Virus record (IMG/VR): IMGVR_UViG_3300033148_002931
Location: 1-64,000 of that record
DNA length: 64,000 nucleotides
Source: a virus
Strand: one strand, 5' to 3'
The notes beneath the pieces were generated by a model that worked only from the letters and a program-made list of their open reading frames with translations, was not told where the DNA came from and searched no databases. The position numbers and the translations under genes were made by a program. This document shows positions 56,975 to 64,000 of the stretch, in pieces (the first letter of the stretch is position 1; each line of letters begins with the position of its first letter).

Positions 56975-58005
56975 ATTTTATGGTAGATGATGAATTTTTA
57001 TTATTAATGAGCATTAATCCTGATTTAGATGTTCCTGGATATAATACCCAAATTCTTACTATAGACGAACGCAAAAAATTGCGGGATGTGGGGATACAAA
57101 CAGTATTAGAATATCTAAATTGGGAACAGATAAACCCCTCATTAAATCAATATAATTTTGAAGAGATTAGTAATATATTATATAGAAATCGAGAAGCTAA
57201 CATGAAAATTATTTGTCCAATAACGAATTGGAATTTTCCTGCCTGGATGCCAGACGAATGGTTTGCCAAACACCAAAGTGGAGAAATTGATCGCAGTGTA
57301 CTTTCTATATGGCATGAAGATGCACAAAGTGTTGCTGATGAATATTATCAGAACTTAATAAATTATTTTGGGGCTAATGATGTATTATTTATTTGGGGCG
57401 ATTGGCAAGGCGGAGAGGGAATTTATCCCGCCGGGTCTTGTTTTTATGATGACGCCGCGTTAAATGATTATAAACAAGTTTATGGCACTTCTGCTTATCC
57501 TGATATTAATACCCAAGAAACATTAGATTGGTATGGCAAGAAAATTATAGAGCATTCTCTTAAAAAACAACAAATATTTTACCCTCAATGTAATGAGATT
57601 TGGAATATGCAACAATTTTTGATGGACACTTGGACAAAGGGATTTGGAAACTTTGTTATACCAGAAACATTCCAGGCATTTCGTAATAAATATCCTGATG
57701 ATTCAATAGTATTCTTGCAATATACTTATTTTGATGATGCACATTATAAGATACCTAATGAGGAGTTTGTAGATAATATCAAAAATACATATAATAGTGA
57801 AGTAATTGTAGAAGCACATTTTGCCCAAGGATTAAGAGAAACAACACCAAAAGCTATTGCCAAAGGATTTCGTGGGCAAATTTGTAGTTTATTACATGCA
57901 CAAGCAGGCTATTTTGCGTTTGAAGATTGGATGTTGGAAGAAGTAAAAAAATCTAATGACTTGTGGAGAGAGGCAAGAATAAATGAAAATAATAACAATA
58001 GCTAG
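56971..58005 (+). CDS. Clan GH-A glycoside hydrolase (GH42-like)
   Basis: 344 residues, ATGA-coupled to the ABC ATPase. VGIQTVLEYLNWEQINPSLNQYNF near residue 35 is the early strand pattern of GH-A barrels, and LFIWGDWQGGEGIYP near residue 135 and VIVEAHFAQG near 278 are candidate Glu-bearing strands. No signal peptide, so the substrate is probably cytoplasmic, such as an imported oligosaccharide. Family assignment is tentative. Confidence 0.65.
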   Translation: MNFMVDDEFLLLMSINPDLDVPGYNTQILTIDERKKLRDVGIQTVLEYLNWEQINPSLNQYNFEEISNILYRNREANMKIICPITNWNFPAWMPDEWFAKHQSGEIDRSVLSIWHEDAQSVADEYYQNLINYFGANDVLFIWGDWQGGEGIYPAGSCFYDDAALNDYKQVYGTSAYPDINTQETLDWYGKKIIEHSLKKQQIFYPQCNEIWNMQQFLMDTWTKGFGNFVIPETFQAFRNKYPDDSIVFLQYTYFDDAHYKIPNEEFVDNIKNTYNSEVIVEAHFAQGLRETTPKAIAKGFRGQICSLLHAQAGYFAFEDWMLEEVKKSNDLWREARINENNNNS

Positions 58006-58726
58006 AACACTCAATGAGGAGCGGAATATAGAGAGGTTTTGTAATTCATATCAAAATATTTCTGACATGATTTTGGTGGCTGATGGTGGTAGTACCGATA
58101 ACACGATAGAGATTGCAAAATCTTTTCCAAACGTACAGGTAAGAGAATATACAGAGAAAATAGAATTAGAGAATGGGTTATGGCGTAATCCTGATTGGAA
58201 ACACATAAACTTTCTAATTGAATGGGCAGAAAATGAAGGCGCGGATTGGATAATGTTAGATGATTGTGACACTACTCCTAATTATTTACTTCAACAAGAT
58301 GGTAGAAATGCGTTACTAGAAACTGACCTATCATTTGTAATGACTGTAAGTCTTTTCTTATGGGGTGAAGATATGCACTTCCCAAGGTTATCTCGTGCAG
58401 GTATACATGCTGTTGGGCATATGGATTGGTATGCGGGGATATGGGCGTGGAGAACTAATCAAGAAATACGAGTGTATGGTGACCCACCACACTTTATGTT
58501 TGAGCGTAAGAGTAAACCTGGAATAATGGTAAATTTTGATACTGAAGATGGGTTGAAATTAATGCCTCCATATTGCAGATTACATAGAAATAGTCCTACG
58601 CCTGAAATAGCACAGGAGCGTCAGGATTATTACAAACAAAGTGGATTGATACCTGAGATGCTACACCCAATGGCTATTGGTGGAGCATTGGAGAAATTAC
58701 CAGAGTGGGCGAGGGATAATGAATAG
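57983..58726 (+). CDS. GT2-like glycosyltransferase
   Basis: 247 residues overlapping the glycosidase by 23 bp. IITIARTLNEERNIERF at the N-terminus and LVADGGSTDNTIEIAKSF near residue 30, then WIMLDDCDTTPN near 91 (DxD-like). A GT-A enzyme; substrate unknown. Confidence 0.8.
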   Translation: MKIITIARTLNEERNIERFCNSYQNISDMILVADGGSTDNTIEIAKSFPNVQVREYTEKIELENGLWRNPDWKHINFLIEWAENEGADWIMLDDCDTTPNYLLQQDGRNALLETDLSFVMTVSLFLWGEDMHFPRLSRAGIHAVGHMDWYAGIWAWRTNQEIRVYGDPPHFMFERKSKPGIMVNFDTEDGLKLMPPYCRLHRNSPTPEIAQERQDYYKQSGLIPEMLHPMAIGGALEKLPEWARDNE

Positions 58727-58931
58727 AAATGCTTGTATTTATAGATTAGATCATAACAATAATATGCGATTTGTTTGTAGTGGTAAGACAATAGAAAAGG
58801 CGGAAGAATTTCTAATGGCAAATTACAATCCTTCAGGTAAATCAGTAAATATAAATTGGACTGAAATACAGAGTACAGACTGGCGTGGTGGTGCAGGTAT
58901 GTGGCATGGAGTAATAAAAAATGAAAATTGA
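58719..58931 (+). CDS. 70-residue protein, function unknown
   Basis: ATG at 58719 overlaps the previous stop by 8 bp. Small alpha/beta sequence ending WRGGAGMWHGVIKNEN. Overlaps the next gene. Function unknown. Confidence 0.55.
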   Translation: MNRNACIYRLDHNNNMRFVCSGKTIEKAEEFLMANYNPSGKSVNINWTEIQSTDWRGGAGMWHGVIKNEN

Positions 58932-59946
58932 AATTCTTTGCAGCGATGGAAGCCCATTAGGTGTAACGAGTAAAACAATTTGGGGTGATAGTTTTCGTGT
59001 TGGGGTTGGTGGTGCTGAATATGCCTTACTGACTATGTGTGAGACATGGACTGAGGCAGGGCATGAAGTAATTCTTTATAATAATCCACATGAGCAGAAT
59101 GCTTCATCTTTCGAGCAACGTGCAATTTCTACATTTGATCCTAAAGCAAATAGAGATGTATTGATAGTATTTCGTTCGCCTAACCCTGCTGTACTTACCG
59201 CAAAGGGGTTGAAGGTATGGTGGAGTTGTGATCAAAGTAGTAGGGGTAATTTCAAAGAGTTTAGACCAATGGTAGATAAGGTGGTTTGTATCTCTGAATT
59301 TCATAAGAATTATTTCAAAACTACTTATAATATAAAAGATAGTATTGTAATAGATTTACCTGTTAGAGTGAATGATTATTTACAGCATGAAAGTTGGGGC
59401 ATGGAGAAAACGCCTAATTCATTTTTATTTTCTTCTGTTCCAGCGCGCGGATTGAAAGAATTATTGGATATTTGGGGCAGAATAAAGAAATATAATCCTG
59501 ATGCAATACTTACTATTACAAGTGATTATCGCTTATGGGGTGCATTACCATCAAACGATCACTTTAGAACTATGGTATTAGGTAAAAAAGACATACAATT
59601 TTTAGGAGCAGTTCCTAGAAATGAATTAATAGAAATAGAATTAAAATCAGAATGGTATGTATATCCATGCACTTATGATGAACTATTTTGTATAAGTTGT
59701 TCTGAGGCACAGCTTGCCGGAATCTATCCTATAACAAGTAATTTTGGAGCTTTACCAACAACCAATATGGGTACTGTTCTTGTTCATGATCCTGCTTCTA
59801 TTGAATTTGGGGTAGGAACTGTAGAAGAATTAGAAAGGCTGGAAGGTAATAAAATGAACCAGCAACTTTCAATAAGAACATTAGCATTAAATCGTTTCCA
59901 TCCTAACGATATAATGGAACAATGGGAGAATAAAGTATTCAAATGA
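58921..59946 (+). CDS. GT4-like glycosyltransferase
   Basis: 341 residues. Gly-rich N-terminus (SFRVGVGGAEYALLTMCETW), then GT-B layout with FLGAVPRNELIEIELKSEWYVYP near residue 222 and CISCSEAQLAGIYPITSNFGALP near 256, the donor-binding region. Coupled by ATGA to another GT4. Substrate unknown. Confidence 0.8.
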   Translation: MKIEILCSDGSPLGVTSKTIWGDSFRVGVGGAEYALLTMCETWTEAGHEVILYNNPHEQNASSFEQRAISTFDPKANRDVLIVFRSPNPAVLTAKGLKVWWSCDQSSRGNFKEFRPMVDKVVCISEFHKNYFKTTYNIKDSIVIDLPVRVNDYLQHESWGMEKTPNSFLFSSVPARGLKELLDIWGRIKKYNPDAILTITSDYRLWGALPSNDHFRTMVLGKKDIQFLGAVPRNELIEIELKSEWYVYPCTYDELFCISCSEAQLAGIYPITSNFGALPTTNMGTVLVHDPASIEFGVGTVEELERLEGNKMNQQLSIRTLALNRFHPNDIMEQWENKVFK

Positions 59947-61070
59947 AGATATTATGGTTAAGCGATTTTGACTTTAGAGGTAGTGGTTATTACAATATAA
60001 GCATTTCTCTTTGTAATGGATTAGCACAAAGAGGACACGATGTAAAAGCATTAGGAATGCACTATAAAGGACAGGAACATAATCACAATTTTTCTATTCT
60101 TCCTGTTTCTAATGCACAAGAAATATATGCAATGACAAAGAATTTAGAACAATTATGGAATTTTGATGTATTTGTATGTGCATTAGATATACCTCACCAT
60201 GAAGGCTTTCTACATCAAGAGATTTTTGCCACTAGAAGTTTCCCTTATATAGGAATAACCCCAATTGAAGCAGACCCATTGGTTATAGATTGGGCAATGG
60301 TGCTTATGCAATTCAATAAGTGTTTTATTATCTCGGAGTTTGGTACAAAAGAGGCGCAAAGGTTCAATATACCTGCCGAACACCTACAAATAGGTATAGA
60401 TACAGAAACTTGGCGACTGGCTAGTGATAAAGAGCGTGTATCGGGGCGCGGTGCATTAGGTATAAAAGAAGATGAATATGCGGTGCTTACAGTTGCAGAT
60501 AATCAGGAGCGCAAGAACCTGCATGCTGGTATGGAAATATTTGCAGAATTTGCTAAGGATAAGGAAGCTAAATATATCTTGGTTACAAGAGAATTCAATA
60601 GAGTAGGTGGGAAGTTACGTGCTTACGCTATGGAATTGGGAATTGCAGATAAGTTTATTATATTAGAGCGTGGAATGAGTTTTGCACAACTGTGGTCAGT
60701 TTATGTGGCATGTGATGTATTTTTATTAACCGCGAAGGCGGAGGGGCTTGGGATGATACTATTAGAAGCAATGGCAACAGGATTACCGTGTATTGCCACA
60801 AATTGTACCGGAATATCTGAGTTACTAGCCGATAATCGTGGTGTATTGGTGGATTATGAGTATACACATAGAGACTCGTTTGGTAATGGTCGCAGATACT
60901 GGATAAATAAACAGAAGGCAGTAACATCTTTAGAAAATGTATATCATAATGGATTTGATACATCACTTGGTAGGCAATATGCAATAGATAGAAACTGGAA
61001 TGTGGCTATTGACCAAGTAGATAAAGCTATAAGGGAACTGGAGAAAAACAAGAATGTCAAAAAAATATAG
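59943..61070 (+). CDS. GT4 family glycosyltransferase
   Basis: 375 residues. N-terminal LWLSDFDFRGSGYYNIS, and the C-terminal donor site FLLTAKAEGLGMILLEAMATGLPCIATNCTG (about 260-290) with the EGxG..xxEAMA motif typical of GT4. Overlaps the next gene by 17 bp. Confidence 0.87.
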   Translation: MKILWLSDFDFRGSGYYNISISLCNGLAQRGHDVKALGMHYKGQEHNHNFSILPVSNAQEIYAMTKNLEQLWNFDVFVCALDIPHHEGFLHQEIFATRSFPYIGITPIEADPLVIDWAMVLMQFNKCFIISEFGTKEAQRFNIPAEHLQIGIDTETWRLASDKERVSGRGALGIKEDEYAVLTVADNQERKNLHAGMEIFAEFAKDKEAKYILVTREFNRVGGKLRAYAMELGIADKFIILERGMSFAQLWSVYVACDVFLLTAKAEGLGMILLEAMATGLPCIATNCTGISELLADNRGVLVDYEYTHRDSFGNGRRYWINKQKAVTSLENVYHNGFDTSLGRQYAIDRNWNVAIDQVDKAIRELEKNKNVKKI

Positions 61071-61908
61071 AAAACGTGTTAAGAAATCGCATGTAGCTAC
61101 AATACCACATTCACGCACGTTACTAGATATAATAATTCCTGTTTATAATAGATTTGATTTATTGAAGAAATGCCTGGAGGCTATTCCCAAAGCATTAGGA
61201 GAATTAACATACCAAATAATAATTGTAGATAATGGAAGCGATAGAGAAATAGCAGATAAATTTTACAGTAACTACCCATTTGTAAAAATAATACGAAACA
61301 AGGAAAATCTTGGTTTCCCCAAGGCATGTAATAAGGGATTTAATAGAGGGGTTTCTCCTTTAGTATTCTTTTTAAATGATGATGTAATGTTAGAACCAAG
61401 TAGTATAGTGCAATTAGTAAAGAATATGGATGATCCCAAGGTGGGGGTAGTGGGGATGAAATTAATATTTCCAGAGAATACTGATTTGCCAAGTGATGAG
61501 GTAAATAGACCAAAGGGAACAGTGCAGCATGTAGGTCTTACCACTAACATTAGAGGAGATTTTCCGCACATTTTGTTAGGATGGAATCCAAATAATCCTA
61601 GAGTAAATGCAATTAGAGAAATTACTGCCGTGACTGGGGCTGCCCTTTTGACAAGAAGGAACTTATTCTTGCGCGTCGGTAGGTTTTTTGAAGGTTATGG
61701 AATGGGCACATGGGAAGATATTGACCTTTGCTTTGCAATAAGGGATATGGGATATAGTATAATAGTAGATGTAAATGCAGTAGGTTATCATTATACTGGT
61801 GCTACTGCCGTAACATACAAGGTGCAATATCCGATAATACCCAACAAAATGCTATTTTTGCAACGTTGGGGTCGTAAACTAACATGGGATGAATGGAAGG
61901 TATGGTAA
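61054..61908 (+). CDS. GT2 glycosyltransferase (rhamnosyltransferase-like)
   Basis: 284 residues. A basic N-terminus (KKYRKRVKKS), then LDIIIPVYNRFDLL, IVDNGSDREIA near residue 54, ENLGFPKACNKGF near 82 and FLNDDVML near 107 (DxD), and GTWEDIDLCFAI near 220 (ED). Closest in layout to rhamnosyltransferase-type GT2 enzymes. Last glycan gene of the island. Confidence 0.85.
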   Translation: MSKKYRKRVKKSHVATIPHSRTLLDIIIPVYNRFDLLKKCLEAIPKALGELTYQIIIVDNGSDREIADKFYSNYPFVKIIRNKENLGFPKACNKGFNRGVSPLVFFLNDDVMLEPSSIVQLVKNMDDPKVGVVGMKLIFPENTDLPSDEVNRPKGTVQHVGLTTNIRGDFPHILLGWNPNNPRVNAIREITAVTGAALLTRRNLFLRVGRFFEGYGMGTWEDIDLCFAIRDMGYSIIVDVNAVGYHYTGATAVTYKVQYPIIPNKMLFLQRWGRKLTWDEWKVW

Positions 61909-61909
61909 T

Positions 61910-62152
61910 ATGACAGAAATAAATGAAAAAGATAGCTATATATTTCTTAGATTTCAATCTCCTGGCTCAGCACAATTTGGTATAAAGATGAGTTCAGATA
62001 TTACTCCTACCCAATTATTTGCTGTTGCTGGATTTCTTCAGAAACACGCGGAGGTTGGATTAGTAGAACAAATGGCACAAGTCATGCAAGAAAAACAGAG
62101 AAATCAGATTATCAAGCCCGGCGGTGATACACCAAAAGGTATAATAAGGTAG
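61910..62152 (+). CDS. 80-residue protein at island/connector junction
   Basis: Start at 61910 with GGAAGG upstream in the previous gene. Mixed sequence with a hydrophobic centre (TPTQLFAVAGFLQKHAEVG). It ends 3 bp before the connector gene; it may belong to either block. Function unknown. Confidence 0.55.
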   Translation: MTEINEKDSYIFLRFQSPGSAQFGIKMSSDITPTQLFAVAGFLQKHAEVGLVEQMAQVMQEKQRNQIIKPGGDTPKGIIR

Positions 62153-62155
62153 ATA

Positions 62156-62836
62156 ATGAATGCTTATTATCCATTTACAACTCCATTAATCCTTACAGAT
62201 GATATATTTATTAATTATGGGGGTGGAACAGGTACTACAACTACAGCACAAAGACAGGCTGTTTATGCAATAGCAGAAGAATTTGTAGTCAGAGACATAA
62301 ATACTTTCTTATTGCCATATATAGTAACAGGAACTTATCCTCTTACTTATGATCTATTACCTATTATTCTTGATTATGGATATGTCAATAGTATAGAAGT
62401 TGTTAGGTTTATTGATACTGAAGAAGATATTTATTACACAATTAGTGGAACAGCCAATATTAAAGCAAGTCTACGTGATCCTGCAAGAGGAATACTGGAT
62501 ATACATTGGCTAATGGGTAACTATGCTGGTTGTGGTGCAACTTATCGAATGCCATATCAAGTACAAGTAGTATATAATGCTGGATTAGCTACGGGAACAG
62601 CTAATTCCCCTATATTTGAGCTTGCACTTACAACAATTGCAGACGAGTTCTTGAATGAAATAGAAGGATATGGTAATGAAGCACCCGGTGGCGTTGGAGT
62701 ACAACGGTATTTTAATCAACAATATAATGAAACAAGAGTAAAACTTCTCAGAACTACTTATGGTACATCTGCTAAGATGAACTTTGTGCATAAGTTATTA
62801 AGTAATTGGCGTAAGCCTAGATATATACGATTATGA
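62156..62836 (+). CDS. Head-tail connector protein, gp6-like position
   Basis: 226 residues. The order of this gene, a 125-residue gene and a gp10-like gene matches HK97/SPP1-type connector clusters. Helices around TTAQRQAVYAIAEEFVVRDI near residue 24 and the beta segment PYQVQVVYNAG fit adaptor proteins. Coupled by ATGA to the next gene. Confidence 0.65.
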   Translation: MNAYYPFTTPLILTDDIFINYGGGTGTTTTAQRQAVYAIAEEFVVRDINTFLLPYIVTGTYPLTYDLLPIILDYGYVNSIEVVRFIDTEEDIYYTISGTANIKASLRDPARGILDIHWLMGNYAGCGATYRMPYQVQVVYNAGLATGTANSPIFELALTTIADEFLNEIEGYGNEAPGGVGVQRYFNQQYNETRVKLLRTTYGTSAKMNFVHKLLSNWRKPRYIRL

Positions 62837-63210
62837 TAGCTGGATTAAATTTATTTTGTGATATTTGGCGCATGAATTATGCTGATGATGATACTGTTGG
62901 TGGTGCGGTTATTACTGGTACAGTAGTATATCAAAATATTGGGCTAAATATGCAAGAGTTACCGGTGGAACAATTATTGTTACAGCAAGGATTAGAGACA
63001 CAAAAGAGTTTCCGAGGTACTATTGCACCTGGTAACTTAGATGTTAGAGAAAGAGATGAAATAGAAATAACCTCACCATATAATCACCCATACTTTGAGG
63101 AGAGATTTCGTATTGTTAATGCTCGTCATTCCTCGTTTGTTCCTGATGATCCAAGGTCATATATAATGTTAACAATGGTAAGAAGTGTAAGAGCACACAG
63201 TCAACAATGA
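62833..63210 (+). CDS. Head-tail joining (stopper) protein
   Basis: 125 residues; mostly beta. RFRIVNARHSSFVPDDPRSYIMLTMVR at the end is typical of small head closure proteins. ATGA coupling on both sides supports a connector operon. Confidence 0.65.
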   Translation: MIAGLNLFCDIWRMNYADDDTVGGAVITGTVVYQNIGLNMQELPVEQLLLQQGLETQKSFRGTIAPGNLDVRERDEIEITSPYNHPYFEERFRIVNARHSSFVPDDPRSYIMLTMVRSVRAHSQQ

Positions 63211-63731
63211 GTTTAGTAGCTGTTGGTGGATTAAGTGATTTTGATGCTAGAGTATTGGCATTAATGGTTTGGATTGGTGACAAAGTTTATCGTTCCGCTG
63301 ATGCTAAAGCTAAGACACAGAGAATACGCTCTGCTATGAGTTTGGGGAATGCTTACAAATCAGGTGGTATTTATGGTATTGATATAACAGTAGATACAGT
63401 AAAAGCACCTGAGTTTATGGCTTATGAGTTTGGTTCTGGTTTACATCGAACTAAAGGTACACCAGGTACTTACCGAATCCCAGACAAGGAAAGTAAAAGT
63501 ATTTTAGCTTTTCATTGGGATAGTCATACTCCAGACTACCCAACAGGGAAAAAATATCTTGGTGAGGGTCGAGGTGGAAAGTTGTTGTTTGCTTATGTAG
63601 ACCATCCTGGCGTGAAGGCAGAGCCGATATTTGAACCAGCTTTCAATGAGGTAAAAGCAGTTGTTGGTGAAACAATAAGAGAAAGAATTGGTTTAGCTCT
63701 TGTATCTAGTTTCCGCGTAGAGATGTCATAA
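63207..63731 (+). CDS. HK97 gp10-like tail completion protein
   Basis: 174 residues. GIYGIDITVDTVKAPEFMAYEFGSG near residue 52, FVDHPGVKAEPIF-type segment YVDHPGVKAEPIFEPAF near residue 131 (conserved H-P-G-x-K-A..F), then an amphipathic C-terminal helix. This matches the gp10/neck family that joins head and tail. Confidence 0.78.
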   Translation: MSLVAVGGLSDFDARVLALMVWIGDKVYRSADAKAKTQRIRSAMSLGNAYKSGGIYGIDITVDTVKAPEFMAYEFGSGLHRTKGTPGTYRIPDKESKSILAFHWDSHTPDYPTGKKYLGEGRGGKLLFAYVDHPGVKAEPIFEPAFNEVKAVVGETIRERIGLALVSSFRVEMS

Positions 63732-64000
63732 TGTTAACTAATGAAGACATAAAAACTGGTTTAATAGCATATACAAAGAGTAGAACTGTTATTACTGATA
63801 CTCTGACCGATACTGATGAGATAAGAGAGTTCCAATGGCAAGGTACAAAATTTTCATATCCTTGCATAAGGTTGCGTATTATTGAAAATAGTCCATTCAA
63901 TGATTGTGCATATAATAATATAACTTTTAGTTTCTTAGTGTTTAGCGAAGATGCCTCTAGTAAAGAGGCAGATGAAATTGCTGGTATAATTGCTAATGAG
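63731..64000 (+). CDS. Probable tail terminator protein (3' end outside window)
   Basis: Starts in the previous stop (TAATG) and is still open at the window edge after 90 codons. N-terminal helical region, then beta strands (IRLRIIENSPF, ITFSFLVFSEDASS). Gene order suggests the tail terminator of a siphovirus. Incomplete. Confidence 0.55.
   Translation, partial: MLTNEDIKTGLIAYTKSRTVITDTLTDTDEIREFQWQGTKFSYPCIRLRIIENSPFNDCAYNNITFSFLVFSEDASSKEADEIAGIIANE

Noticed and set aside
1-64000. Integrase, excisionase or attachment site for lysogeny
   Set aside because: No tyrosine or serine recombinase motif and no CI-type repressor were found; tRNA-like elements alone do not show an att site.

Overview
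The window is an AT-rich fragment of a tailed bacteriophage genome (Caudoviricetes). HK97-type head genes, a head-tail connector set, tail fibres and a complete replication module are all present. No integrase, transposase, recognisable CI-type repressor or CRISPR array was seen. Both edges cut through the virion gene block: position 1 lies in a tail protein gene and position 64000 lies in a probable tail-terminator gene. The host cannot be named. The lipobox of the phage-encoded sugar-binding protein and the GH25 lysozyme fit a bacterial host, and a cluster of GAAC-N4-GTTC-type sites is compatible with a Gram-positive or Chloroflexota-like LexA, but that is inference.

Layout. (1) 1-8325, plus strand: tail tip, fibre and accessory genes, including a clan GH-A glycosidase and a metallophosphoesterase. 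(2) 8340-8363: a hairpin between convergent modules. (3) 8392-35211, minus strand: an early module with RuvC, RecA, uracil-DNA glycosylase, family A DNA polymerase, DnaB-like helicase, DnaG-like primase, an SSB-like protein, a clamp-like protein and a GIY-YIG nuclease. It continues as a long run of very small genes separated by stem-loops and repeated palindromes, a 1.1-kb repeat-rich non-coding island (27024-28138), a tRNA-like cluster (32755-33087) and a lysis pair (GH25 lysozyme plus a small membrane protein). (4) 35212-35856: a divergent control region with promoters on both strands. (5) 35857-44514, plus strand: packaging and head genes (HNH, TerS, TerL, portal, ChaB-protease-scaffold fusion, major capsid protein, decoration-like protein). 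(6) 44518-62152, plus strand: an accessory island with its own consensus promoter, placed between the head and connector genes. (7) 62156-64000: head-tail connector genes.

The accessory island is the most unusual part. It holds a holin-like protein, tandemly duplicated small membrane genes, an RmlD-like reductase, a CDP-4-keto-6-deoxyglucose-3-dehydrase (E1) homologue that keeps the diagnostic His and Fe-S cysteines, a sugar nucleotidyltransferase, and seven glycosyltransferases of several families. It also holds a stand-alone glutamyl-tRNA-synthetase-like catalytic core, a complete RbsC/RbsB/RbsA-type sugar ABC importer and a clan GH-A glycosidase. Most of these genes are coupled by 4-bp or short overlaps. 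The inferred role is glycan import and remodelling, either of the host surface or of the virion; the sequence alone does not decide which.

Regulation appears to use at least three repeated devices: a palindrome AAAACAG-N-CTGTTTT at minus-strand promoters, a directional 16-bp element ending GTTCTA clustered at 27.56-27.81 kb, and stem-loops placed just after the stop codons of small early genes.
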